Positions 8,383 through 16,545 of a DNA stretch of 16,588 nt are shown here, one piece after another. Position numbers and translations under genes: made by a program. The stretch spans positions 1 to 16,588 of the forward strand of contig JAEZYN010000090.1 of NCBI GenBank assembly GCA_023419095.1. Reading direction: 5' to 3'. Numbering within the stretch: position 1 is the first letter of the stretch; each line of letters opens with the position of its first letter. The notes under the pieces were generated by a model. It made no database searches. It saw nothing but the letters and a program-made list of their open reading frames with translations, and was not told where the DNA came from. Source of the stretch: Bacteroidota bacterium (GTDB taxonomy: Bacteria; Bacteroidota; Bacteroidia; Flavobacteriales; Weeksellaceae).

Positions 8383-9726
8383 TTAGTTTGCAGCGGTTTC
8401 TATTTTTAATACCTGTTTTTTAAACTGGTTTCCACGATCTTCATAATTGTCGAACAGATCAAAACTCGCGCAGCATGGCGAAAGCAAAACAGCATCGCCC
8501 TTCTGGGCAAGGGACTGAGCGATATTCACAGCCTGTTCCATACTAGAAGAGCTGTAAATAAGTTCTTTTTTATCTTTAAAGAAATCGATTATTTTGGCGT
8601 TATCGAGTCCAAGGCATACAATTGCCTTCACTTTCTTTTTCACGAGGTCTTCTATTTCAGAATAGTCGTTCCCTTTGTCTACACCGCCGACGATCCAAAC
8701 TGTTGGCTGCTTCATACTTTCAAGCGCGTAATATGCGGCATTTACGTTTGTGGCTTTGCTGTCATTGATGTATTTCACTCCGCCAAAATCTGCAACCTGT
8801 TCCAAACGGTGTTCCACCGCCTGAAATGTCATCAGCGAATGCCGGATGCTTTCGTTGCGGATGTTCAGTATTTTACCTGCGATAGACGCTGCCAAGCTGT
8901 TCGCTACATTGTGATTTCCCACCAGTGAGAGCTCGGAGATATCCATTGTAAATTCGTCCTGAAGTTTCACTACCATTTTCTGATTGGTGAGATACCCGCC
9001 TTCGCGCATCTTTTCTCTTAATGAAAAAGGAATCATTTTAGCTTTGATTTCCAGCTTCTGAAGGAGATTTTGGCTCATTTCATCATCTTTATTGTAGATG
9101 AAGAAATTGTCGTTTTCCTGGTTTTCGGTTATCCTGAATTTCGCGAGGGCGTACTCTTCATAATTGTAATTGTACTGATCGAGATGATCCTGGCTCAAAT
9201 TTAAAAGCAAAGAAATATACGGTCTGAAATTCTGCACATCATCAAGCTGAAAAGAACTGACTTCCAACACATAATAATCAAATTTTTCATCCGCCACCTG
9301 CTTTGCAAAGCTTTTACCAATGTTTCCGCCCAAGCCCACTTTCAGATCATCGTTTTTCAGGATGTGATAGATCAGGGACGTCGTAGTAGTCTTTCCGTTT
9401 GAACCCGTAATGGCTATGATTTTTGCATCTGTAAATTCAGACGCAAATTCGATTTCAGATGAAACACGAATGCCTTTTTGGTGGATTTTATGAAGGATGG
9501 CAGCTTTCTTAGGAATTCCGGGCGATTTTATGATCCAGTCTGCGGCCAGAATTCTCTCCTCGTCATGTGTCCCTTCTTCGAACCCGATTCTGTTTTCTGT
9601 AAGGAAATTTCTGTAGTTTTCTTTAATGGCGCCTTTGTCTGAGAGAAAGACGTCCAGGCCTTTTTTCATAGCCAGATACGCTGCGCCACAGCCGCTTTCT
9701 CCGCCGCCTAAAACTACAATCTTCAT
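8383..9726 (-). CDS. murD: UDP-MurNAc-L-Ala--D-Glu ligase MurD
   Basis: Cytoplasmic Mur ligase that adds D-glutamate to UDP-MurNAc-L-Ala. From the chosen start the protein has 447 residues. It opens with a Rossmann-type loop (VVLGGGESG), then the P-loop GSNGKTTT (108-115), SSFQLDD (157-163), NLSQDHLD (176-183), and a Lys196 that fits the carbamoylated lysine. The C-terminal domain ends in SPCCASFDLFDNYEDRG, typical of MurD. An in-frame ATG at 9748-9750 would add eight residues (MDKKDKNK). The inner start was preferred because its upstream bases are A-rich and contain an AGGA about 10 bases before the ATG, and because the fold begins right after it. The stop is 4 bp before ftsW. Confidence 0.96.
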   Translation of the reverse strand: MKIVVLGGGESGCGAAYLAMKKGLDVFLSDKGAIKENYRNFLTENRIGFEEGTHDEERILAADWIIKSPGIPKKAAILHKIHQKGIRVSSEIEFASEFTDAKIIAITGSNGKTTTTSLIYHILKNDDLKVGLGGNIGKSFAKQVADEKFDYYVLEVSSFQLDDVQNFRPYISLLLNLSQDHLDQYNYNYEEYALAKFRITENQENDNFFIYNKDDEMSQNLLQKLEIKAKMIPFSLREKMREGGYLTNQKMVVKLQDEFTMDISELSLVGNHNVANSLAASIAGKILNIRNESIRHSLMTFQAVEHRLEQVADFGGVKYINDSKATNVNAAYYALESMKQPTVWIVGGVDKGNDYSEIEDLVKKKVKAIVCLGLDNAKIIDFFKDKKELIYSSSSMEQAVNIAQSLAQKGDAVLLSPCCASFDLFDNYEDRGNQFKKQVLKIETAAN

Positions 9727-9775
9727 TTTATTTTTATCCTTTTTATCCACTTCTATATTGCTAATGGTTTTTGGC

Positions 9776-11017
9776 CTAACGCACTTTCAGCGTGATCAGA
9801 CAGATAATTGCAAGCAGAACGCCCATGATAATCATCCGGTTTACGATTTTGCTTTCATGGTAACCTTCCTTCTGGTAATGGTGATGCAAAGGCGCCATTT
9901 TGAACAACCGGTTATTCTGCGCGTATTCTAACCCAAATTTTCGTTTTCTGTATTTAAAGACGGCTACCTGCAGCATTACCGAAATATTCTCAATCAGGAA
10001 AATTCCACACAACACCGGAATCATGAGCTCTTTTCTTAATATAATAGCCAGCACCGCAATGACGCCGCCAAGCATCAGGCTCCCGGTGTCTCCCATGAAG
10101 ACCTGCGCCGGATAGGTATTGTACCAGAAAAACCCGATCACAGCACCAACGAGCGCAAGCGCAAAAATGGTGGTTTCACCCATATTGGGCAGAAACATAA
10201 TATTCAGGTAATCAGCAAAAATGATATTTCCCGAAAGGTAAGCGAAGAAGGCAAGCGTAAGCAGAATCACCACACTCGCGCCTGCTGCCAAACCATCAAT
10301 TCCGTCCGCAATATTGGCTCCGTTCGAAACTGCTGTAACGATAAATATCACAATTGGGATGAAAATAATCCAGGCCCAATCATGGGCTTCTTCCGGAGAC
10401 ATCCAGAATAAAATTCCGCTGTAGTCGAACTCGTTATTTTTAACAAATGGCACCGTGGAAACCGTAGATTTTTCGGTGGGCAGGAAATTTTTCTCCACGT
10501 TGACGCGGCTCACTTCTCCTGCATCCGCATATTTCCGTTTTACAGTGATATCGGAATGAAAGAACATGGTAATGCCCACAATAAGGCCTAAACCTACCTG
10601 GCCAATGATTTTAAATTTACCGCTGAGACCATCTTTGTTTTGTTTGATTTTTTTTAAATAATCGTCAATAAAACCAATCGCACCCATCCAGACCACCGAA
10701 ATGATAAGGAGAACAATGTAAATATTCAGCACGCGTGTGAACAGAATTACAGGAATCAGTGTTGCGAGGATGATAATGAGACCGCCCATTGTTGGCGTTC
10801 CTTCTTTCTGCTTCTGGCCATCAAGACCTAAATCGCGAACCTGTTCACCCATTTGTTTCCGGCGCAGGAAATTGATGATCTTTTTACCAAAAATCAATGC
10901 GATACCCAGTGAAAGCAAAACTGCCATGCCCGCACGAAATGAGATAAAACGGAACATACCGAGTCCCGGAACGTGAATTCCTAAGCTGGTGAGATATTCG
11001 TAGAGGTAGTATAACAT
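9776..11017 (-). CDS. mraY: Phospho-MurNAc-pentapeptide transferase MraY
   Basis: Integral membrane enzyme that couples UDP-MurNAc-pentapeptide to undecaprenyl phosphate, giving lipid I. It has about ten membrane segments. Conserved residues are KEGTPTMGG (71-79), the Asp pair in FIDDYLKK (116-123), NGANIADGIDGLAAG (232-246), FMGDTGS (307-313), and the HHH motif PLHHHYQ (376-382). Its 413 residues compare with 360 in E. coli. Most of the excess is a polar segment at about 155-215 between two membrane helices, on the predicted periplasmic side. The start aligns well with family N-termini. It follows murE directly; murF, which usually sits between murE and mraY in proteobacteria, is missing. 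Confidence 0.97.
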   Translation of the reverse strand: MLYYLYEYLTSLGIHVPGLGMFRFISFRAGMAVLLSLGIALIFGKKIINFLRRKQMGEQVRDLGLDGQKQKEGTPTMGGLIIILATLIPVILFTRVLNIYIVLLIISVVWMGAIGFIDDYLKKIKQNKDGLSGKFKIIGQVGLGLIVGITMFFHSDITVKRKYADAGEVSRVNVEKNFLPTEKSTVSTVPFVKNNEFDYSGILFWMSPEEAHDWAWIIFIPIVIFIVTAVSNGANIADGIDGLAAGASVVILLTLAFFAYLSGNIIFADYLNIMFLPNMGETTIFALALVGAVIGFFWYNTYPAQVFMGDTGSLMLGGVIAVLAIILRKELMIPVLCGIFLIENISVMLQVAVFKYRKRKFGLEYAQNNRLFKMAPLHHHYQKEGYHESKIVNRMIIMGVLLAIICLITLKVR

Positions 11018-11038
11018 GTTTTGGCTTTTAATTTAATC

Positions 11039-12499
11039 TTACTTTGACATCAGGCGGGCTAGTTCCAGTACGGTTTCTTTGTCATCAAAATGGATACGTT
11101 CGCCATTGATTTCCTGGTAATTTTCATGCCCTTTACCGGCAACGAGGATGATATCTTTGGGCTCTGCAAACTTTATGGCCATCTTGATAGCGTCTTTTCG
11201 GTCCGGAATCGATGTGTACTTGCTGTAATTCTGCGGTTCTACGCCGACTTCGATTTCTTTAATGATATCTTCCGGTTTTTCTGTGCGCGGATTATCGGAA
11301 GTGATGATCGCAAGCGTGGATTTACGTGTGGCAATTTTTCCCATTTCTGGGCGTTTTTCCTGGTCGCGGTCACCGCCACAGCCAAAAATGGTGATCAGTC
11401 TCTCATTCTTGGTGCGAATTTCATTGATGGAATCCAGAATATTGTCCAGCGCATCCGGGGTGTGTGCATAATCGACCACGAAAAAAATACCGCCATCCGA
11501 TTTGAAGGTTTCGAATCTTCCTTTTACACGGCTCAGCGTGGAAATGGCTTTTAAAACATCTTCTGCGTCCAGGCCACATTCCAGAGCTACTGCGTATGCA
11601 AGTAAAAGATTGTAAGCATTGAATTTTCCGCTCAATGTTGTCCAGAATTCTTTTCCCTGAAAATTCATCAGCATACCGTTGAAATCTGCTTCGATTATCT
11701 TTCCGTGATAATCGGCCATGCTCTTCAGCGCATACGATTTCTTTTTGGCTTTGGTATTCTGCAGCATTACCGTACCGTTTTTGTCATCGAGATTGGTGAT
11801 CGCGACAGCATCGGGGGAAAGGTTGTCGAAAAAGAGCTTTTTGGTTTTTAGGTATTCGCTGAATGTATTGTGATAATCAAGATGATCATGCGAAATATTG
11901 GTAAATCCGGCCACTTTAAATACCAAACCTTCAGTCCTACGCTGATGGATTCCGTGTGAGGAAACCTCCATAAATGCGTATTCGCAGCCCGCATCCACAG
12001 CTTCGGATAATAATGTATTCAAAGTGATAATGTCCGGCGTCGTATGTGTGGAAGGTACAATTCTGTCAGCAATTCTGTATTCCACCGTTGAAATAAGCGC
12101 AGATTTAAATCCTAAATTTTTAAAAACATCAAACAGAATCGTGGTAACCGAAGTCTTGCCGTTTGTGCCGGTAATGCCAATCAGATTCAGTTTTTCAGAA
12201 GGATTTCCGTAAAAATTTGCAGCGAGTCTGCCTAAAGTCTTGGCGCTGTCTCCGACGCGGAGATAAGTTATTTCAGCATTGGTTTCAGCCGGAATTTTTT
12301 CACAAACGACTACTGTTGCACCTTTTTCGACAGCAGAATTAATATATTCATGTCCGTCCACGAGCGTGCCTTTCACTGCAACATACAGCGAATCAGGACA
12401 GGCCTTTCGGCTGTCTGAAACGAGCACTTTAATCTCCCGATCCGTTTTGCCAACGGTTTCGAGAATGGGAACTTTGAATATTAACTGTTCTAATGTCAT
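11039..12499 (-). CDS. murE: UDP-MurNAc-tripeptide synthetase MurE, meso-diaminopimelate type
   Basis: Cytoplasmic Mur ligase that adds the third stem residue to UDP-MurNAc-L-Ala-D-Glu. The N-terminal domain contains VSDSRK (27-32). The P-loop is GTNGKTSVT (111-119), followed by MEVSSHG (177-183) and NISHDHLDYH (201-210). Lys220 (in YLKTK) is the likely carbamoylated lysine. The C-terminal domain has DYAHTPDAL (343-351) and the specificity motif DNPR (402-405). DNPR marks enzymes that use meso-diaminopimelate instead of lysine, so the cell wall is predicted to be A1-gamma type. Its 486 residues are normal. It lies 23 bp after ftsI and 21 bp before mraY. Confidence 0.98.
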   Translation of the reverse strand: MTLEQLIFKVPILETVGKTDREIKVLVSDSRKACPDSLYVAVKGTLVDGHEYINSAVEKGATVVVCEKIPAETNAEITYLRVGDSAKTLGRLAANFYGNPSEKLNLIGITGTNGKTSVTTILFDVFKNLGFKSALISTVEYRIADRIVPSTHTTPDIITLNTLLSEAVDAGCEYAFMEVSSHGIHQRRTEGLVFKVAGFTNISHDHLDYHNTFSEYLKTKKLFFDNLSPDAVAITNLDDKNGTVMLQNTKAKKKSYALKSMADYHGKIIEADFNGMLMNFQGKEFWTTLSGKFNAYNLLLAYAVALECGLDAEDVLKAISTLSRVKGRFETFKSDGGIFFVVDYAHTPDALDNILDSINEIRTKNERLITIFGCGGDRDQEKRPEMGKIATRKSTLAIITSDNPRTEKPEDIIKEIEVGVEPQNYSKYTSIPDRKDAIKMAIKFAEPKDIILVAGKGHENYQEINGERIHFDDKETVLELARLMSK

Positions 12500-12522
12500 T
12501 TATTTTATCTAAAGCATGGTCC

Positions 12523-14514
12523 TTAGTTTTGTAAACTGAGGTAAATTTTCTGGTCTTTTTTGATTAAGGTTCCTTCGAGCGGAAACTGCTCCATAATTCT
12601 CCCAACACCTTTGTAATCAACTCTATAACCCAAATTTTCAAGTTGAGGAATAACATTTTTTCCGATCAGTCCCACGACGCGTGGCATCTGTTTTCCGCGC
12701 ACCGCAACTTTCACATTCGGTTCAATCATCCGGCTGAGATCTACTTTTTTATCGACCAGCAATTCTGGTTCAACATTTTGTGGTGTCTTCAGGAATGTTT
12801 TACCTGCGATTTCTTTGAAAACCGGAGCAGCAACCGTAGAACCGTAAAAACTTTTCGAATTATCCGGCTGATTCACCATTACAATGCATGTGTATTTCGG
12901 ATTATCGGCCGGGTAAAATCCTGCAAAACTTGCCTGGTATTTTGGCGGACCGGGCTTCCAGTATTCGAAACGTGCAGTTCCGGTTTTGCCGGCCATTTTG
13001 AGGTTCGGTGTGAAAATACTTTTTGCAGTACCTTTTTCTACGGCCTTTGTCAGGGCAGCTGTCATCATTGCAACCGCTTCCTTGGACGCCATTTTCTTCA
13101 CCATAATTTCAGGCTGAGCGACATAAAGCTGCTGTCCGTCTTTCATGATTTTGTCTATGAAAAGAGGTTTCAGCATTGTGCCTTTATTGGCAATACCATT
13201 GTAAAAAGTGGTGAGCTGAAGAAGATTAAATCTTGAAGAATAACCGTACGCCAACGACGCCAGTGTCGCGGCATTCCAGCGTTTGTTTTCTGGTGTCACG
13301 ATGAATGGTTTGGTAATTCCGGGCAGCTCGATATCCATTTTATCGAACATTTTCCAACGTTTCAGGTGATCTAGAAAAACCTGCGGTTTATCGGCGTAAT
13401 ATTGCGTGATGAGTTTTGCAGATCCGACATTGCTGGATTTTGCGAGTACATCTGAAATATCGTATTCACCACCGCCATGACCGTCGGAGATGCGCTGTTT
13501 GGCGTAAGTCCAGACACCATTGCCCACATTCACCGTTGTTTTGTCATCAATGAAACCATCGTCCATGGCCGCGAGAAGCGAAACTGTCTTAAAAGTCGAG
13601 CCCGGTTCGGTAGCATCTTTTAAGGCGTAATTGTATGAATCAACATAAATTCCCGGCTCCGTCCGTTTGAGGTTAACCATTGCTTTTACTTTGCCGGTAG
13701 CGACTTCCATTACGAGTACGCAGCCGTGATCTGCGTCGAAATTAATAAGCTGTTTTTCGAGTGCTGAATGTGCAATATCCTGAATTCTAAGATCAATAGT
13801 GGTATAAACATCCTGCCCGTCAACGGGTTCTTTTACCTTCCAGTAGTCTATAGGCTTCCATTGGCTGGAGTTTACGCGCTGCTCGAGTCTTGTCCCGTCG
13901 GTGCCGCGCAAAAATTTGGAAAACGCTCCTTCGAGACCCGACTGTGCCACCGCATTATCCATCCCAATAGTTCCGGCACCAATCTGCGTAGTAGCGAGTT
14001 CACGCTTAAAATTGCGGTCAATAATGAAACCGCCTTTGTTTTTTCCTTTTTTGAAGATCGGAAACTTCCGGATGCGGTCATATTCATCGAAATCCAGGCC
14101 CTTTACAAGCGAATAATACTGATTTCCAGCCTTTCGCTGCTGATCGAGCCGGTCACGAAAATAGCTTCTGGGTTTTCCAAACATCGAGGAAAGCGAATCT
14201 GTAAGCGCCCCAATATTATTCGAATAAGCAGTGTCTTTGATCGTTTTAAAATCGATGTAAACATCATACCGCATGACGGTGGTTGCCAAAATAGAACCGT
14301 CTGCCGCATACAGATTTCCGCGTGCCGCCATCAGTTTTGCTTCACGGTAGTTTTTGCTGATGTAGTCTTCTTTAATTGCCTCCACATTGGTGTTCTGCAA
14401 CACCAGAATTCTGGCCAGGAACACTGCAAATACGACGATAGCTACCGCCGCAAAGAGGTAGCCCCAACGTAATGTTTTGGAACGCTTAGCTTCGAATTCA
14501 TTCTGTATTGCCAT
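12523..14514 (-). CDS. ftsI: Septal penicillin-binding protein FtsI (PBP3) with a PASTA domain
   Basis: Class B penicillin-binding protein that crosslinks septal peptidoglycan in the periplasm as the partner of FtsW. One membrane anchor lies at about 17-38. The dimerisation/pedestal domain follows, with RGNLYAADG near 65-73. The transpeptidase domain has all three active-site motifs: SxxK at Ser306-Lys309, SxN at Ser360-Asn362, and KTG at 510-512. A C-terminal PASTA domain (about 605-663, starting MPRVVGLIGKNV) is present. E. coli FtsI lacks it, but Gram-positive division PBPs and SpoVD have it. Its 663 residues exceed E. coli FtsI (588). The ATG lies 17 bp inside the end of the ftsL-like gene, suggesting translational coupling. 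Confidence 0.97.
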   Translation of the reverse strand: MAIQNEFEAKRSKTLRWGYLFAAVAIVVFAVFLARILVLQNTNVEAIKEDYISKNYREAKLMAARGNLYAADGSILATTVMRYDVYIDFKTIKDTAYSNNIGALTDSLSSMFGKPRSYFRDRLDQQRKAGNQYYSLVKGLDFDEYDRIRKFPIFKKGKNKGGFIIDRNFKRELATTQIGAGTIGMDNAVAQSGLEGAFSKFLRGTDGTRLEQRVNSSQWKPIDYWKVKEPVDGQDVYTTIDLRIQDIAHSALEKQLINFDADHGCVLVMEVATGKVKAMVNLKRTEPGIYVDSYNYALKDATEPGSTFKTVSLLAAMDDGFIDDKTTVNVGNGVWTYAKQRISDGHGGGEYDISDVLAKSSNVGSAKLITQYYADKPQVFLDHLKRWKMFDKMDIELPGITKPFIVTPENKRWNAATLASLAYGYSSRFNLLQLTTFYNGIANKGTMLKPLFIDKIMKDGQQLYVAQPEIMVKKMASKEAVAMMTAALTKAVEKGTAKSIFTPNLKMAGKTGTARFEYWKPGPPKYQASFAGFYPADNPKYTCIVMVNQPDNSKSFYGSTVAAPVFKEIAGKTFLKTPQNVEPELLVDKKVDLSRMIEPNVKVAVRGKQMPRVVGLIGKNVIPQLENLGYRVDYKGVGRIMEQFPLEGTLIKKDQKIYLSLQN

Positions 14515-14863
14515 CGGTACTGTCGAGTTTTATCAAAAGTTTATGCGGATGGTTTTCAAGCGACAAGAGCGAGTCCTGCACCATTTCTTTGCCCAATTCT
14601 GATTCAAGTTTAACCTTGATAAGTCTGCTTTGTGCGTAGGCATTCCTGGATTTGTATTCCTCGGTCTGCTCTTTCAGGTCATTCACCAATTCTATTTTTT
14701 GGCTCACCAGGTGGTTGCTGTAAATCATGATCATCAGCAGCACAAAAACCAGCAGGAAATAGCGATAGTGAATTTTCACTTCGTCGCGGTTCAGGAAATT
14801 TCCCTTCACAATATCGATGAAGGTGAGCCTTTTCGGTGTTTTGTATGTGCTTTTTTTAGCCAA
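14498..14863 (-). CDS. ftsL: FtsL-like cell division protein
   Basis: Small bitopic membrane protein of 121 residues in the ftsL position between rsmH and ftsI. A basic N-terminal cytoplasmic part of about 33 residues precedes one hydrophobic segment (about 34-50, YFLLVFVLLMIMIY). A charged helical stretch (about 52-90) follows, which fits a short coiled coil of the kind FtsL uses to bind FtsB and FtsQ. The sequence is not close to E. coli FtsL, and the identification rests on size, topology and position, as is usual for this fast-evolving protein. Bacteroidota carry a distinct FtsL-like family that this probably belongs to. Its end overlaps ftsI by 17 bp. Confidence 0.85.
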   Translation of the reverse strand: MAKKSTYKTPKRLTFIDIVKGNFLNRDEVKIHYRYFLLVFVLLMIMIYSNHLVSQKIELVNDLKEQTEEYKSRNAYAQSRLIKVKLESELGKEMVQDSLLSLENHPHKLLIKLDSTDGNTE

Positions 14864-14895
14864 AATTTATTTTAAACTTATAATTTATTTAAACC

Positions 14896-15789
14896 TTACA
14901 ATTTTATTCCCACACGCATCTTCGCACTTCGTGCACGTGAGTTTTTTTCGATTTCGTCGCTGTCCGGAACCCAGGCCTTACTTTGCAAAAGTTCAAAAGA
15001 CTTGCTGAAATTTCCATAAATATCGCGGGCCGGCTCCCCCTCGAACATTCCGTTTTTCAGAAAACGCTTTACCAAACGGTCTTCCAGTGAATGATAAGAG
15101 ATTACGACGAGTCTTCCACCAGGTTTCAGAATCCGGTGCGCCTGTACCAGCATTTCCTTCAACGCCTCAAGTTCCTGATTGACTTCTATTCTGATTGCCT
15201 GAAACACCTGCGCAAAAAATTTATTCTGTTTAAACTGTGGAATGTAGCTGAACAGATTCTTTAATTCAGCAGTGGTCGTAATGGGTTTCTGCTTTCGGTG
15301 ATGAACTATTTCACGGGCGAGCTTCCGGGCTTCACGCAGTTCGCCGTAATAATAAAAAAGGTCGGCAAGTTGCTCTTCTTCATATTCATTGATCACCTTT
15401 TTGGCATCGAGGCTCTGCTGCACATTCATCCGCATGTCCAGCGGCGCGTCACTGCGGGTAGAAAATCCCCGCTCGGCTGCATCAAACTGATGAGAGGAAA
15501 CTCCAAGGTCCGCCAAAACGCCGTCAACCTGATTTATACCATATATTAATAAGGAGTTCTCCAAAAAACGAAAATTCTGGTTTACCAGCGTAAACCGGGA
15601 ATTATCAACCGTATTTTTAAGCGCATCCAAATCCTGATCAAAACTAAATAGACGCCCATCCGGTGAAAGCCTTCGCAGGATTTCGCGGGAATGCCCGCCA
15701 CCGCCGAAAGTTACGTCCACATAGACTCCAGCCTGATCCGTCACCAAATCATCCACACTTTTCGTCAGTAAAACGGGGTTATGATACAT
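14896..15789 (-). CDS. rsmH: 16S rRNA (cytosine-1402 N4) methyltransferase RsmH (MraW)
   Basis: SAM-dependent methyltransferase that methylates N4 of C1402 in 16S rRNA, at the ribosomal P site. The SAM loop is VDVTFGGGGHS (24-34), with FDQD at 50-53 closing the ribose site. Family motifs follow: VLADLGVSSHQFD (91-103), APLDMRM (115-121), 'QAIRIEVNQEL', VISYHSLEDRLVK, and a basic end SRARSAKMRVG. Its 297 residues are close to the usual 300-313. The N-terminus YHNPVLL matches the family start, supporting the ATG chosen. It lies 35 bp after mraZ, the standard second position in dcw clusters. Confidence 0.98.
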   Translation of the reverse strand: MYHNPVLLTKSVDDLVTDQAGVYVDVTFGGGGHSREILRRLSPDGRLFSFDQDLDALKNTVDNSRFTLVNQNFRFLENSLLIYGINQVDGVLADLGVSSHQFDAAERGFSTRSDAPLDMRMNVQQSLDAKKVINEYEEEQLADLFYYYGELREARKLAREIVHHRKQKPITTTAELKNLFSYIPQFKQNKFFAQVFQAIRIEVNQELEALKEMLVQAHRILKPGGRLVVISYHSLEDRLVKRFLKNGMFEGEPARDIYGNFSKSFELLQSKAWVPDSDEIEKNSRARSAKMRVGIKL

Positions 15790-15824
15790 CCTGTATATAT
15801 TAATAAAAAGAAGCTGGTCAGCCG

Positions 15825-16295
15825 CTATATTTGGTCTTCAGCGAAACTAATGTCGCCCATCACGTCCTCCACAAGTTTTGCAAAATCTTCTTCGGAAGTT
15901 GCAATCACACTTTCGTAGTTGTCTTTATCCCATATCTCGAAGAGTTCACCTGCGCTTGTGATCACGATTTCTTTTTTCAGCAGTGCGTAATTTATCAGAT
16001 CTTTAGAGATCTGAAGCCGTCCAGCGTTGTCTGGTTCCACAATCTTAAGACCAGCCGTGAACTGTCTGATAAAATCAGCATTCTTCTTCTGGAAGCGGTT
16101 CAGCCTGTTAATTTTTTCCATCAGTTTTTCCCAGCCGGACATCGGATAAACCTCAAGACACGTTTGGAAAACGGAACGTTTCACCACATAAAATGCGCTT
16201 CCGAAGTTCTCCATCTGTTTGACCAGCGAGGACGGAAGTTTCAGACGGCCTTTGTCGTCTATTTTGCATTCATATGTGCCGATGAAATTCTTCAT
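15825..16295 (-). CDS. mraZ: Transcriptional regulator MraZ
   Basis: DNA-binding protein of the SpoVT-AbrB fold family that usually forms a ring-shaped oligomer and represses its own dcw operon. It has two tandem MraZ domains, each with the hallmark DxxxR motif: DDKGR (Asp13-Arg17) and DNAGR (Asp89-Arg93). The start at 16295 gives 156 residues and the family-typical N-terminus MKNFIGTY. A longer frame from 16334 exists, but its 13 extra residues do not resemble the family and its coding would run into the TGGGA operator repeats. It is the first gene of the cluster, directly behind its predicted operator. Confidence 0.96.
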   Translation of the reverse strand: MKNFIGTYECKIDDKGRLKLPSSLVKQMENFGSAFYVVKRSVFQTCLEVYPMSGWEKLMEKINRLNRFQKKNADFIRQFTAGLKIVEPDNAGRLQISKDLINYALLKKEIVITSAGELFEIWDKDNYESVIATSEEDFAKLVEDVMGDISFAEDQI

Positions 16296-16301
16296 TTGGG
16301 A

Positions 16302-16309
16302 CAAATTTA
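16302..16309 (-). promoter_or_regulatory. Candidate -7 promoter element for mraZ
   Basis: On the minus strand these eight bases read TAAATTTG, an exact match to TANNTTTG, the -7 element of the main sigma factor in Bacteroidota. It is the only such match I found on this strand between the mraZ start and 16500. The usual -33 TTG is not clear: the bases 17-23 upstream read GTGGGAG, within the operator repeats. The box would place the transcript start within a few bases of the ATG. Confidence 0.4.
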
Positions 16310-16328
16310 TATAAAAATTTCTAAAAGC

Positions 16329-16343
16329 TCCCACTTTTTCCCA
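16329..16343 (-). promoter_or_regulatory. MraZ operator: two TGGGA direct repeats, 10-bp period
   Basis: The minus strand reads TGGGAAAAAGTGGGA across this site, so two TGGGA units (16343-16339 and 16333-16329) are separated by five bases. Direct TGGG-type repeats with a 10-bp period upstream of mraZ are the known binding sites of MraZ in E. coli and other bacteria, where three are common. Only two are seen here. They lie 34-48 bp upstream of the mraZ ATG and overlap the expected -33 region, which fits autorepression. Confidence 0.75.
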
Positions 16344-16516
16344 CTTTTTGACTTAATGTTAATAAGTTTTGATTAGTAATACTAAACGGCTGATTAAAAA
16401 GAAGTTAACATATTTTTGGATTTATGAAAAATAAATTGAAAAACTCTCATCTTTTTCTTTGAAATTTATTTTTATTATAAATTCATTCATGTAAATAATA
16501 GTTGGTCTTTAATTTG

Positions 16517-16524
16517 TATTTTTG
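16517..16524 (+). promoter_or_regulatory. Candidate rightward -7 promoter element
   Basis: The plus strand reads TATTTTTG, an exact TANNTTTG match, followed by CAG. It points away from mraZ toward the possible divergent gene whose ATG is at 16546. A TTG at 16502-16504 is only 12 bases upstream, shorter than the usual 17-23, so the -33 element is doubtful. Confidence 0.4.
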
Positions 16525-16527
16525 CAG

Positions 16528-16540
16528 TGCTTAGTAAGCA
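16528..16540. promoter_or_regulatory. Perfect palindrome, possible operator of the divergent gene
   Basis: TGCTTA-G-TAAGCA is a perfect 6-1-6 inverted repeat. It lies directly after the TATTTTTG box and just before the ATG at 16546. This is the position of an autorepressor site, overlapping the expected transcript start. The stem is too short and lacks the T-run of a terminator. No regulator can be named from the sequence alone. Confidence 0.4.
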
Positions 16541-16545
16541 TTTCT

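Noticed and set aside
13768..14472. Open frame of 234 codons on the plus strand opposite ftsI
   Set aside because: It is antisense to the ftsI coding region, which has intact active-site motifs; the translation looks like a composition shadow.
16296..16334. Longer mraZ N-terminus starting at 16334
   Set aside because: The 13 added residues do not match the MraZ family, and that start would fall inside the TGGGA operator repeats.
16411..16462. TATTTTTG box on the plus strand followed by a short frame (MKNKLKNSHLFL)
   Set aside because: The frame has only 12 codons and no clear -33 element precedes the box; in such A/T-rich DNA this is likely chance.
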